From Maribacter algarum (ex Lu et al. 2025) (nom. illeg.) (GTDB lineage: Bacteria > Bacteroidota > Bacteroidia > Flavobacteriales > Flavobacteriaceae), in NCBI GenBank assembly GCA_947495915.1, contig CANMAW010000001.1, positions 930,001 through 994,000 of the forward strand: a stretch of DNA of 64,000 nt. The letters run 5' to 3'. A program made the position numbers and the translations under genes. Below are positions 35,646 through 45,110 of this stretch, piece by piece. Every line of letters begins with the position of its first letter. The stretch's first letter is position 1. The notes below the pieces were generated by a model. The model was not told where the DNA came from. It worked only from the letters and a program-made list of their open reading frames with translations, and made no database searches.

Positions 35646-36785
35646 ATGAAGCTAGATAAGAAGGAAGTTTTAAAAGCCTTAGAACATATTACGGTACCGG
35701 GTGAAGGCCAAAACATGGTAGAAAGTGGTGCGGTAAAGAACATTCAAATTTTCGGTGATGAGGTAGAGATTGATATAACCATCAATAACCCAAGTCTTCA
35801 AGCTAGAAAAAAAACAGAAGTTGAAATTTTAAAAATCATTCATAAAGAGGTTTATGAAAAGGCCAAAATTAAGATCAACTTAAAAGTAGAGGCGGCTGCT
35901 AAACCGAAAACGAATGAAATAAAAGGGAAACCAATTCCTGGAATTCAAAATATTATTGCCGTAGCTTCAGGTAAAGGTGGAGTAGGGAAATCTACAGTTA
36001 CAGCAAACCTTGCAGTTACTTTAGCAAAAATGGGTTTTAAAGTAGGGTTGCTTGATGCTGATATTTATGGGCCATCCATGCCTATTATGTTTGACGTTGC
36101 ACAAGAGAAACCTCTAGCAGTAAATGTAGCTGGTAAATCTAAAATGAAACCTGTTGAAAGTTACGGTGTAAAGTTACTTTCTATTGGTTTTTTCACCCAA
36201 CCTAGTCAAGCGGTTATTTGGCGTGGCCCCATGGCTTCTAAAGCCTTAAATCAAATGATATTTGATGCACACTGGGGTGATATAGATTTTATGTTAATTG
36301 ATTTGCCTCCTGGCACTGGTGATATTCATTTGAGTATTATGCAGGCAATGCCTGTAACTGGCGCAGTTATTGTAAGTACCCCTCAAGAGGTTGCACTTGC
36401 AGATGCTAAAAAAGGAGTGGCGATGTTTCAACAAGATTCTATAAATGTTCCTGTTTTAGGTATTGTAGAAAATATGGCCTACTTTACTCCTGAAGAGCTT
36501 CCTGAAAATAAATACTATATCTTTGGTAAGGAAGGTGCAAAACACCTGTCTGAAGATTTGAAAGTTCCTTTTTTAGGTGAAATACCATTAGTGCAAAGTA
36601 TTAGAGAAGCTGGTGATGTGGGTCGACCGGCAGCATTGCAAACCGCAACTCCGATTGAGGCAGCTTTTGAAGAAATAACAAAAAATGTGGTGCAAGAAGT
36701 TGTACAAAGAAATAAAAATTTACCGCCAACAGAGGCTATTAAAATAACAACAATGGCTGGATGTTCAACCGTTAAAAAGAAGTAA
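35646..36785 (+). CDS. mrp: Mrp/NBP35-family ATPase, Fe-S cluster carrier
   Basis: 379 residues. N-terminal MIP18/DUF59-like domain (about 1-85), then a ParA-type P-loop 'VASGKGGVGKSTVTANLAVT' (about 106-125), 'LLDADIYGPS' and 'LIDLPPGTGD'. Mrp/ApbC proteins hold and deliver [4Fe-4S] clusters. The usual CPxC pair between 'ENM' and 'FG' is missing: the segment reads ENMAYFTPEELPENKYYIFG. Only a lone cysteine occurs near the C-terminus ('MAGCSTV'). From memory this is usual for Bacteroidota members. The stop overlaps the next start (TAATG). Confidence 0.92.
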   Translation: MKLDKKEVLKALEHITVPGEGQNMVESGAVKNIQIFGDEVEIDITINNPSLQARKKTEVEILKIIHKEVYEKAKIKINLKVEAAAKPKTNEIKGKPIPGIQNIIAVASGKGGVGKSTVTANLAVTLAKMGFKVGLLDADIYGPSMPIMFDVAQEKPLAVNVAGKSKMKPVESYGVKLLSIGFFTQPSQAVIWRGPMASKALNQMIFDAHWGDIDFMLIDLPPGTGDIHLSIMQAMPVTGAVIVSTPQEVALADAKKGVAMFQQDSINVPVLGIVENMAYFTPEELPENKYYIFGKEGAKHLSEDLKVPFLGEIPLVQSIREAGDVGRPAALQTATPIEAAFEEITKNVVQEVVQRNKNLPPTEAIKITTMAGCSTVKKK

Positions 36786-37033
36786 TGATGACAACAATGA
36801 CTTCCGAAGAATTAAAAATAAATGTAGAAAAGGCACTTGAAGAAATTCGCCCTTTTTTACAAAGTGATGGTGGCGATATTTCGTTAATAGCCATAGAAGA
36901 AAATTTGGTTAAAGTGAAATTAGAAGGGGCTTGCGTTGGCTGCTCGGTAAATCAAATGACTTTAAAAAGTGGCGTTGAAATGACGATTAAAAAACATGCA
37001 CCTCAAATTGAGCAAGTTATCGATGTTTCTTAG
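36785..37033 (+). CDS. NifU-like Fe-S scaffold domain protein
   Basis: 82 residues, essentially one NifU C-terminal domain. 'IRPFLQSDGGDISL' and 'GACVGCSVNQMTLKSGVE' place the cluster-binding CxxC at C50/C53. It can carry a [4Fe-4S] cluster between subunits. Translationally coupled to mrp (one shared base), which supports a joint role in Fe-S protein maturation. The initial MMTTMTSEE leaves some doubt about the exact start (alternatives 3-12 bases downstream). Confidence 0.93.
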   Translation: MMTTMTSEELKINVEKALEEIRPFLQSDGGDISLIAIEENLVKVKLEGACVGCSVNQMTLKSGVEMTIKKHAPQIEQVIDVS

Positions 37034-37105
37034 TAACATGATAAACCTCATGTTTTTAAGCCATACTTTGGCATAACTTCGCAAAGGTTTAAACTTCTTT
37101 TCTAA

Positions 37106-38167
37106 ATGATCAAAACAGATATTCTAATAATCGGGGCTGGACCCACAGGACTGTTTGCTGTTTTTGAAGCGGGATTACTAAAGCTAAAATGCCATTTAAT
37201 TGATGCCTTACCACAAGCAGGTGGGCAATGTTCTGAAATTTACCCGAAGAAACCAATTTATGATATACCTGGTTTCCCTGAAATTTTAGCGGGTGATTTA
37301 GTGACCAATTTGATGGAACAAATTAAGCCTTTTCAGCCTGGGTTTACACTAGGTGAGCGAGCAGAGACTATAGAAAAGTTAGAAGATGATACTTTTATAG
37401 TAACAACGAATAAAGGTACCAAGCATCATGCACCGATAGTTGCTATCGCTGGTGGATTAGGTAGTTTTGAACCTCGTAAACCATTATTAGAGAATTTAGA
37501 TCAGTTTGAAGATAGAGGAGTTGCTTACATAATTAAAGATCCTGAAGTATATCGAAATAAGAAAGTCGTGATTGCTGGTGGTGGTGATTCTGCATTAGAT
37601 TGGAGTATATTTTTGGCTGACGTTGCAGCAGAAGTAACGCTTGTACACCGTCGAAATGAATTTCGGGGTGCACTTGATTCTGTAGAAAAGGTTCAAGAAT
37701 TAAAAAACCTAGGAAAAATTAATCTTATTACGCCAGCTGAAATAATTGGGCTAAAAGGAAAAGACTCCTTAACCTCTGTTATTGTTAAAAAAGCAGGTGA
37801 TTCGGCTGAAGAAATCACCTTAGAGGTAGATAACTTTATTCCTTTGTTTGGGTTATCACCTAAATTAGGTCCGATTGCTGATTGGGGACTAGCAATTGAA
37901 AAAAATGCAATTATAGTTGACAATACCCTTGACTATCAAACGAATATTCCTGGAATATATGCCATCGGTGATGTTAATACTTACCCTGGAAAATTAAAAT
38001 TGATTCTCTGTGGTTTTCATGAAGCAACTTTAATGTGTCAAAGTGCTTTTCAGCGTATTTTTCCTTATAAAAAATATGTTATGAAATATACTACTGTAGG
38101 AGGTGTAGCAGGTTTTGATGGTAGTAAAAAAGAAGCCCCTAAAGCTGTGGTGAAAGCCATTGAGTGA
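37106..38167 (+). CDS. Ferredoxin-NADP reductase (thioredoxin-reductase-like type)
   Basis: 353 residues. FAD motif 'ILIIGAGPTGLFAVFEAGL' at the N-terminus, NAD(P) motif 'VVIAGGGDSALDW' (about 152-164), and 'GIYAIGDVNTYPGKLKLILC' near 289. No redox CxxC is present between the halves, which separates it from thioredoxin reductase and fits the Bacillus/Chlorobium-type FNR of about 350 residues. It passes electrons between NADPH and ferredoxin, whose gene follows 70 bases later. Confidence 0.9.
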   Translation: MIKTDILIIGAGPTGLFAVFEAGLLKLKCHLIDALPQAGGQCSEIYPKKPIYDIPGFPEILAGDLVTNLMEQIKPFQPGFTLGERAETIEKLEDDTFIVTTNKGTKHHAPIVAIAGGLGSFEPRKPLLENLDQFEDRGVAYIIKDPEVYRNKKVVIAGGGDSALDWSIFLADVAAEVTLVHRRNEFRGALDSVEKVQELKNLGKINLITPAEIIGLKGKDSLTSVIVKKAGDSAEEITLEVDNFIPLFGLSPKLGPIADWGLAIEKNAIIVDNTLDYQTNIPGIYAIGDVNTYPGKLKLILCGFHEATLMCQSAFQRIFPYKKYVMKYTTVGGVAGFDGSKKEAPKAVVKAIE

Positions 38168-38237
38168 AAAATTAAAATGCCCATTCTAATCGAAACCTAA
38201 ATGGGTATACTCGATTAGACTGAAAAACGATTACCTA

Positions 38238-38567
38238 ATGAGTGATATTAAAATTAAAATAGTAGATAGAGAAGGTACCCTACATGAAGTAGATGCGCCA
38301 ACAGATATGAATATGAACCTTATGGAGGTGGTACGCTCGTATGAGCTTGCACCCGAAGGAACTATAGGTATTTGTGGTGGCATGGCAATGTGCGCTTCCT
38401 GTCAGTGCTATGTAAAGTCAGATCATGAGCTTCCAGAAAAATCTGATGATGAAGATGCTATGTTAGCGGAAGCATTTTACGTTGAAGATAACTCACGCTT
38501 AGGCTGCCAAATTCATATGACTGAAGATTTAGACGGTCTAGAGGTTGAATTGGCTCCTGAAAGCTAA
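38238..38567 (+). CDS. [2Fe-2S] ferredoxin, adrenodoxin-like
   Basis: 109 residues. Cluster ligands C46, C52, C55 and C90 follow the C-x5-C-x2-C...C pattern ('GICGGMAMCASCQC', 'RLGCQIHM'). The acidic surface and 'EDAMLAEAF' helix fit the adrenodoxin/ISC ferredoxin class. Its place after mrp, NifU-like and FNR suggests it supplies electrons for Fe-S assembly or for a monooxygenase. The first is favoured by context. Confidence 0.93.
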   Translation: MSDIKIKIVDREGTLHEVDAPTDMNMNLMEVVRSYELAPEGTIGICGGMAMCASCQCYVKSDHELPEKSDDEDAMLAEAFYVEDNSRLGCQIHMTEDLDGLEVELAPES

Positions 38568-38592
38568 AATTTTCAATCGGAAGCCATACAGT

Positions 38593-40332
38593 TTAAATTC
38601 TAGCCTGATAGGTGAATAGGTTGAAATAGCGACCTTCCTTCGCAATTAATTCATCGTGAGTGCCTTGTTCGGCTATTCTTCCGTTTTCAATAACTAAAAT
38701 CTGATTTGCCTTTCGAATAGTGCTCAATCGATGCGCAATGACAAATGTGGTTCTTCCTTCAGTTAAGGTTGCTAAACTCTTCTGAATTAAAGCTTCACTT
38801 TCCGTATCTAAATTCGAAGTAGCCTCATCTAAAATCAATATTTTAGGGTTCGCCAATACGGCACGTGCAATGGCAATACGTTGTCGTTGTCCACCGGATA
38901 GTTTGACACCACGTTCTCCGATTAAAGTATCTAAACCATCATCAAAACGATCAGTAAATTCATCAACATAGGCTGATTTTACCGCGTTTAGTAATTCTTC
39001 TTCTGAAGCATTTGGTCTAGGGAATAAAATGTTTTCACGTATAGTACCTTCAAATAGAAAATCATCTTGTAACACAACTCCTAAAAACTGGCGAAAACTG
39101 GTTAAATCGATTTTAGCTAGGTCTTGTCCGTCTATTGTTATTTGACCTGAATCCGGATTCAAAAAACTAGCTGCTAATCCGGCTATCGTAGATTTACCTG
39201 AGCCAGAACTACCAACTAAAGCTATGACATCACCTGATTTGGCTTCAAAACTAATATTATGAAGCACCTCTTTGTCTTCTTCATAGGCAAATGATACATC
39301 ATTGAATTTCATGGTACCTTGTAAGTCGTTTAAAATAATGGTACGATCTTTTTCATCAGCTTCAGTAACTTGATTCATTAACTCTTCGGTTCTATCTAAA
39401 CCTGCTAAAGCCTCTGTGAGTTGACTGCCTATATTACTCATTTGCACAATTGGTGCCACCATTAGGGCAAGCAGAAATGTAAATTTGAAATATTCTCCAT
39501 CGGTAATTTCACCTTCCATCATTAAATGACCACCATAGCCCATCATAATTACGGTAGTAGCTAGCCCCAATAAAAAAGTAGAAGAACTAGTCATTACAGC
39601 GGTAGCGGTTAAACTCTTTTTTACATTTTGAAATAAACGATCAACACCATCTTCAAAAACTTTTGCTTCTTGTTCTTCAGCATTAAACCCTTTAATTACT
39701 CGAATACCTCCTAGAGTTTCAGTCAATCGACCTTTAACTTCTGCGTTAATTTTTCCGCGATCTCTAAAAACGGGCCGAATGATTTTAAATGCCTTAGTCG
39801 CAATGACTGCAAATATGATGAGCGGCACAAATGTTAATAGTGTAAGCATTACACTCACTCGCATTAAAAGAACTACAGATACTATTGCAGTAATTGTTCC
39901 TCCTACCAATTGTACGAGTCCGGTTCCAATCAAATTTCTTACCCCTTCAACATCACTCATAATTCGTGAAACCAGGCCTCCTGATTTAGTATTATCAAAA
40001 AACCGAATAGGTAACGAAAGCACTTGTTTTTGAACTTGAGCCCGCAGCTGTGAGATCATATATTGAGCTTGAATACTTAACACTTTAGTAAGCAAAAAAG
40101 ACATCAATCCCTGTAATAAAAAAGAAACTGCTACTACCGTTACCAGTAGTTTTAATTGACTATAATCTTTGTTTGGTATGATATCATCTAAAAAATATTG
40201 AAGTGATATAGGTGCTACAAAACTTGCTGCTTTGCTAATTACAATTAGTAATAACCCCAGCAAAACCAGATTTCGTCTGGGCCATATGATAGTTTTAAAT
40301 GCGGTAAGAATACTGACTTTTTTTTCAGCCAT
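38593..40332 (-). CDS. ABC exporter, fused permease-ATPase (MsbA-like)
   Basis: 579 residues: six membrane helices (about 17-310) then an ATPase domain with Walker A 'GSSGSGKST', Q loop 'VVLQDDFLFEGTIRENILF', signature 'LSGGQRQRIAIARA', Walker B 'ILILDEATSNLD' and H loop 'VIAHRLST'. A homodimeric type IV exporter, perhaps of lipids (MsbA) or drugs. Substrate unknown. Faces the ferredoxin gene and is divergent from the penicillin-acylase-family gene. Confidence 0.92.
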   Translation of the reverse strand: MAEKKVSILTAFKTIIWPRRNLVLLGLLLIVISKAASFVAPISLQYFLDDIIPNKDYSQLKLLVTVVAVSFLLQGLMSFLLTKVLSIQAQYMISQLRAQVQKQVLSLPIRFFDNTKSGGLVSRIMSDVEGVRNLIGTGLVQLVGGTITAIVSVVLLMRVSVMLTLLTFVPLIIFAVIATKAFKIIRPVFRDRGKINAEVKGRLTETLGGIRVIKGFNAEEQEAKVFEDGVDRLFQNVKKSLTATAVMTSSSTFLLGLATTVIMMGYGGHLMMEGEITDGEYFKFTFLLALMVAPIVQMSNIGSQLTEALAGLDRTEELMNQVTEADEKDRTIILNDLQGTMKFNDVSFAYEEDKEVLHNISFEAKSGDVIALVGSSGSGKSTIAGLAASFLNPDSGQITIDGQDLAKIDLTSFRQFLGVVLQDDFLFEGTIRENILFPRPNASEEELLNAVKSAYVDEFTDRFDDGLDTLIGERGVKLSGGQRQRIAIARAVLANPKILILDEATSNLDTESEALIQKSLATLTEGRTTFVIAHRLSTIRKANQILVIENGRIAEQGTHDELIAKEGRYFNLFTYQARI

Positions 40333-40475
40333 GCTGCAGAAAATTTAATTAAAGATGCAAGTTACCCCAAAAAAGTTAGGGAACCTGATGGTGCTAACAC
40401 AGGACTAGTTTTTTATGTAAAAATTAGCATTTCATTGCCAAGTCTAGTAATTTAAGCCAAACTAATTCTACTCTT

Positions 40476-42665
40476 ATGCGTATAATTTTATTGATTCTCT
40501 TTTGTAGTTTTTTTGCTTGTAAAGAAGGTTCTAAAGTTTCGATTGACCGAACACAGTTATCCTTAGCTGAGAAAGCAGAGCGTGTAAAAATTATCAGAGA
40601 TGATTACGGTGTGCCACATATTTATGGAAAGTCTGATGCAGATGCCGTCTTCGGATTACTATACGCACAATGTGAAGATGATTTTAATCGGGTAGAACAG
40701 AATTATATTTGGGCAACAGGAAGATTAGCAGAAGTAGAAGGTGAGGCTGCATTATATAGTGATTTAAGGGCAAAACTTTTTATGACTGAAGAAGCTGCAA
40801 AGCAGTATTACGATGAAAGCCCGCCTTGGTTAAAAGAATTATGTGACGCTTTTGCTGATGGTATTAATTATTATCTAGAAACTCATCCTCAAGTTCAACC
40901 TAAACTACTTACTCATTTTGAACCTTGGATGCCGATGTACTTTAGTGAAGGATCTATTGGTGGCGATATTGAACGTATTCGAATTGATAAAATAAAAGCG
41001 TTTTATGAAGGATCAATGGAGGTGCCAAAAGCAGAACTTTTAAAACTAGAAGAAAAAGAAGCTATGGCCGAACCTCAAGGTTCAAATGGTATTGCAATCT
41101 CTGGTTCTTTAACGCAATCAGGCAATGCGATGTTGTTGATTAATCCGCATACTTCCTTCTATTTTCGTGGCGAAGTGCATGTGGTTAGCGAAGAAGGATT
41201 AAATGCATATGGTGCGGTAACCTGGGGGCAGTTTTTTGTCTACCAAGGATTTAATGAAAAAACCGGATGGATGCACACCTCTACCTATACTGACGTCATG
41301 GACGAGTTCAAAGAAAATATTTCTGAGTTAGAAGGAAATACGGTGTATCAATACGGAGAAGAATTACGACCTGTTGAGGTTTCTGAAATTACATTGAAAT
41401 ACAAAGACGGAAATAAGTTGAGTACCAAAACCTTTCCTGCTTATCGTACTCATCACGGACCAATAACCCATATGCAAGAAGGTAAATGGACGGCCTCAGC
41501 AATGATGTGGGAGCCGGTTAAAGCTTTAGAACAATCGTTTATACGAACCAAACAAAGTGGCTATAAGGGGTTTCGTGAAATGATGGATATTCGAACGAAT
41601 TCTTCTAACAATACGGTGTATGCTGATGCCGAAGGTAATATTGCCTATTTTCATGGAAATTTTATTCCAAAACGCGATGACTCGTTTGATTATTCAAAGC
41701 CAGTAGCAGGGTGGAACCCCAAAACAGATTGGCAGGGGTTACATACAGTTGATGAAAATATTGGACTTCTAAATCCGGAAAACGGATGGTTGCAAAATTG
41801 TAATTCTACACCCTTTACCGCTGCATTAGCATTTAGTCCGAAAAAAGAAGATTATCCGAAGTACATGTCTATTGATAGAGAAAATTTTCGTGGGGTTCAT
41901 GCGATTGGTTTATTGAAAAATAAGAAAGACTATACGCTAGATAGCTTAATACAATTAGCTCATGATCCTTTTCTTCCAGCTTTTGAAGCATTAATACCCG
42001 GTTTAATATCAGCATACTATGAACATCATGATCGAAATCCGAAATTACAAGAAGCCATCTCCATTTTAAGTGAATGGAATTTTCATACTTCGAAAGAATC
42101 GGTTGCAATGACTTTGGCCCACTTTTATGGTACGCGATATTATCAAGAAGGGCAATTTCCTGAAGGAATGATTCCTATGGAGCGTGTAAAATATTGGGGA
42201 AGTGCATCTCCAAACAGTGAAAAGTTACGAATTTTTGAAGCTGTGTTAAACCAACTGACTACTGATTTTGGAACTTGGAAATTACCATGGGGTGAGGTCA
42301 ATAGATACCAACGTTTAAATGGTGATATTCGACAAGCGTTTGATGATTCGAAGCCTAGTATTGCTATTGGTTTTGCCTCTGGCCGATGGGGGGCGTTGGC
42401 AGCTTATGGGGCGCGGTATACTGCCGAAGGTGCAAAAAAGATATATGGAACAAGAGGAAATAGTTTCGTCGCAGCTGTTGAGTTCGGGGAGCAAGTTAAG
42501 GCGAAAACCATTCTAGCTGGAGGGCAAAGTGGAATGGTGACTTCACCACATTTTGATGATCAGATTCAAAAATATGCGGATGTTGAATGGAAAGAAGTTC
42601 CGTTTTATAAAAATGATGTTCTAGCAAGAGCTAAACAAATTTACGTGCCGGGTAAGAGAAATTGA
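40476..42665 (+). CDS. Penicillin acylase-family N-terminal nucleophile hydrolase (lipoprotein)
   Basis: 729 residues. Lipobox FFAC (Cys15). The alpha-chain region ('VKIIRDDYGVPHIYGKSDAD', about 37-56) is followed by 'PQGSNGIAISGSLTQSGNAM', where S203 is the predicted new N-terminus and nucleophile after self-cleavage. 'LLINPHTSF' and a late 'PWGEVNRYQRLNG' are also typical. The family cleaves amide bonds (beta-lactam side chains, acyl-homoserine lactones, other N-acyl compounds). Which one cannot be told. Its stop directly abuts the stop of the convergent next gene. Confidence 0.9.
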   Translation: MRIILLILFCSFFACKEGSKVSIDRTQLSLAEKAERVKIIRDDYGVPHIYGKSDADAVFGLLYAQCEDDFNRVEQNYIWATGRLAEVEGEAALYSDLRAKLFMTEEAAKQYYDESPPWLKELCDAFADGINYYLETHPQVQPKLLTHFEPWMPMYFSEGSIGGDIERIRIDKIKAFYEGSMEVPKAELLKLEEKEAMAEPQGSNGIAISGSLTQSGNAMLLINPHTSFYFRGEVHVVSEEGLNAYGAVTWGQFFVYQGFNEKTGWMHTSTYTDVMDEFKENISELEGNTVYQYGEELRPVEVSEITLKYKDGNKLSTKTFPAYRTHHGPITHMQEGKWTASAMMWEPVKALEQSFIRTKQSGYKGFREMMDIRTNSSNNTVYADAEGNIAYFHGNFIPKRDDSFDYSKPVAGWNPKTDWQGLHTVDENIGLLNPENGWLQNCNSTPFTAALAFSPKKEDYPKYMSIDRENFRGVHAIGLLKNKKDYTLDSLIQLAHDPFLPAFEALIPGLISAYYEHHDRNPKLQEAISILSEWNFHTSKESVAMTLAHFYGTRYYQEGQFPEGMIPMERVKYWGSASPNSEKLRIFEAVLNQLTTDFGTWKLPWGEVNRYQRLNGDIRQAFDDSKPSIAIGFASGRWGALAAYGARYTAEGAKKIYGTRGNSFVAAVEFGEQVKAKTILAGGQSGMVTSPHFDDQIQKYADVEWKEVPFYKNDVLARAKQIYVPGKRN

Positions 42666-43319
42666 TTATTCTTTAGTAATTATCAAAGAAGCTTTTGACC
42701 CGCTTGATAAAAGCCATTTATTGGAATAAATAAGCTGCCCTTGGTCATCATATACATCAATTTGGGCGGTATTAGGTGCAGATGAACCTTCATTTAAAGC
42801 TTCAAATTGTATCTGATTAAAGCCAGTATCTAAATCAACATTAATCCCTTTAAACGCACCAGTTAGAAGCATATTGGGCTCTACTACTTTTTCATTGACA
42901 TATATCTTAACCCGATCACCGTCTACGAATTCATGATCACGAGCTACAATACCAATATATTTACCATTGTTTTTAATAGCTCCTAAGTTTTGATCACCGA
43001 AATGATCTCTCGATCCTTCTTTAGCGGTTCGCGGGCCAACTTTAGGATCTATTTTTAACCCAGTACCTGCTTGTACTAATTTACGATCATCAAGCATTTT
43101 TACTTGCTTACGACCAGATAATGAATCTTTGAAGTTAATTTTTGGCTCTTCTTTGATAACAGAGGGTATTCGTAAGGCGGTACCTTGCTCTTCTTTGCCT
43201 TGATCATCGACCTTTTGAACGGGTTCAATTTTTATAGGTTTCTGTGTAGGAAGATCAGTTTGAGACCACCCCAATACTGGAAGTAATGTTAGGAAACTAA
43301 AAATCAGTATCTTTTTCAT
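42666..43319 (-). CDS. Secreted protein of unknown function
   Basis: 217 residues from the ATG at 43319, which starts a clear signal peptide (MKKILIFSFLTLLPVLGWSQ). A longer reading from 43358 would bury that peptide. The mature part has a proline/lysine-rich first half ('PTQKPIKIEPVQKV', 'RIPSVIKEEPKINF') and a beta-rich second half ('VKIYVNEKVV', 'IQFEALNEGSSAPNTAQIDV') resembling an immunoglobulin-like or carbohydrate-binding sandwich. No family recognised. Confidence 0.7.
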   Translation of the reverse strand: MKKILIFSFLTLLPVLGWSQTDLPTQKPIKIEPVQKVDDQGKEEQGTALRIPSVIKEEPKINFKDSLSGRKQVKMLDDRKLVQAGTGLKIDPKVGPRTAKEGSRDHFGDQNLGAIKNNGKYIGIVARDHEFVDGDRVKIYVNEKVVEPNMLLTGAFKGINVDLDTGFNQIQFEALNEGSSAPNTAQIDVYDDQGQLIYSNKWLLSSGSKASLIITKE

Positions 43320-43417
43320 AGATATACGAAAGTCGTAAAGTCGATTTAAAAATAACAATTACCTTGCCATACGTGCTTAAATTGCTGTTAAATCAGACGA
43401 AAAACAACGTTATAACT

Positions 43418-44284
43418 TTAATAATCAAAAATAAAAGCCTCTTTTCCTCGGTATGTTTCAAGTAAGGTTGTTGCTTCCATTGAATTTATTTGTAACAAAT
43501 GAATGACGTCAGTTGCATTTTCACTTTTGCCATTACTGGCTCTAATGACGTTTTCAACAGAAAGATATTGGTGTTTTTCTCCTTTTAAATAGAATATAGA
43601 AATTCGGGCAAAACGGGTCGCTTTACCATTTTCTAGTTCACTAATAGCAGTAATGCAATTGATTTGAAGGGCTTCTAAAAATAAGTTTTTTCGAAAAATA
43701 GAAGCAAAGTCTTTTTCTAACACGTGTTTTTTATACCACTTGTTTTGAGTGCTTGAAAAAGGAGCATGCTTTTGTTTAAATGCTAATTGAAAGGGCATCC
43801 AAATAATTATGCCAGCCTCTATCACCCAAATGATCGTTAAAATTGGCCCATAGAAAGGAATGCCAAAAATTTGCCATAAGCCCTGAGCATTCATTTCTAC
43901 CATTATATCTAATAACAATAGTGGTTGAAAGACTAGAAGAAATTGTGTGAAGTATGCCTCAATAACCCCTATATCTGCTACAAAATATAACGCAAAGGCA
44001 ACCCACGAGAAGTAAATTCCGAAAATGGCGGCCACTACAGATAAACTTATTATTACTTTTTTATCTTGAATTTTAAATAATTTTGAAATGATTCGTACCC
44101 CGTACCCTAGCGAGAGTCCGAAAGCAGTGGTTATTAAAAAGTTAATATACATCAGGGGCGAAAGAGCAATGAACATTCCATAAAAGAAACTGACCAAATA
44201 GCTTAATAGAATACAGCAAATCAATGCTGGTATCAATAATATTGACAATGATTGTTGAGATGCACTATATAATTTGGGGTTCAT
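43418..44284 (-). CDS. Membrane protein of unknown function
   Basis: 288 residues. About five hydrophobic segments in residues 13-165, then a soluble C-terminal region of about 110 residues that includes 'TRFARISIFYLKGEKHQYLS'. No motif assigns a function. A gap of 98 bases to the secreted-protein gene and 70 to the SGNH gene leaves operon membership unclear. Confidence 0.7.
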   Translation of the reverse strand: MNPKLYSASQQSLSILLIPALICCILLSYLVSFFYGMFIALSPLMYINFLITTAFGLSLGYGVRIISKLFKIQDKKVIISLSVVAAIFGIYFSWVAFALYFVADIGVIEAYFTQFLLVFQPLLLLDIMVEMNAQGLWQIFGIPFYGPILTIIWVIEAGIIIWMPFQLAFKQKHAPFSSTQNKWYKKHVLEKDFASIFRKNLFLEALQINCITAISELENGKATRFARISIFYLKGEKHQYLSVENVIRASNGKSENATDVIHLLQINSMEATTLLETYRGKEAFIFDY

Positions 44285-44354
44285 AATTAAGAAATTATCT
44301 CAGGCAAAATAACATCGGCTGAAGTCGAAATATCTTAACGTTTATATAGTGGTG

Positions 44355-45110
44355 TTATTGCGGTGTTAAATTCAGATAACGAGCTATGGTGTTGGCTATT
44401 AATTCATGACCCTGTTGATTAGGGTGAATGGCATCTACGTTATAATATTTTAATTGATTTTGTGATAGCGGTGTATGAATATCAATGTTTGTAACAACTA
44501 TATCGTGCTTGATGTTTAAAACAATTTCTTTAAATTTTTGAAGCACTTCTTCATCATAATTTCGGTATGGGTTTTTCCATGAGTAGCCTTCTTGATCATT
44601 GGTGGGTACCGATAGAGCTTTTAATGCTAATGGAGGTGGCGTAATTAAAACGGCAGCGATATTTTTTTGTTTTACTTTTTCAATAAAAGACAGTATTCCA
44701 ATTCTAAAACTATCAAACAACGCTGCAGATGGCTTACCGTAAATTCCGCAGTTTATACCATAGCAGAATGTTACAAGATCAACATCAGTGTTTTCTAAAA
44801 GCATATCTAATCTTTCGAAAAGATAAGGTCTTGGTCCGGGGTGACCAGCTTCAGTTTTGCCTGTAATAGTTTCACTGTTTAGCCCCCAATTTAAAAAGGT
44901 TAGATTTAATTCTGGATGGTGTAAATCTACAATTTGTTGTAATAATTCAACATACCCTTTTCGAGATGCTGCGGTAACACTATCTCCAATACACGCTATG
45001 ACTTGATTTTTTTTAAAAGCAAACTTTGTGTTGTCGTTACAGCCGAAAAGGAGACTTCCGGTAATTCCTAAAGCTGAAGTTAGTGTGAATGTTCTACGGT
45101 TCATTGCCAA
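44355..45110 (-). CDS. SGNH/GDSL-family hydrolase (Tat/lipoprotein signal)
   Basis: 251 residues. The N-terminus MNRRTFTLTSALGITG with twin arginines and lipobox LFGC suggests Tat export and lipidation. Block I 'IACIGDSVTAAS' gives the catalytic serine, 'WGLNSETITG' and 'CYGINCGIY' supply oxyanion residues, and 'DAIHPNQQGHELIA' carries the Asp-His pair. It cleaves an ester or acetyl group from an unknown substrate. It overlaps the dipeptidase gene by 10 bases as last gene of the D-amino-acid operon. Confidence 0.87.
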   Translation of the reverse strand: MAMNRRTFTLTSALGITGSLLFGCNDNTKFAFKKNQVIACIGDSVTAASRKGYVELLQQIVDLHHPELNLTFLNWGLNSETITGKTEAGHPGPRPYLFERLDMLLENTDVDLVTFCYGINCGIYGKPSAALFDSFRIGILSFIEKVKQKNIAAVLITPPPLALKALSVPTNDQEGYSWKNPYRNYDEEVLQKFKEIVLNIKHDIVVTNIDIHTPLSQNQLKYYNVDAIHPNQQGHELIANTIARYLNLTPQ

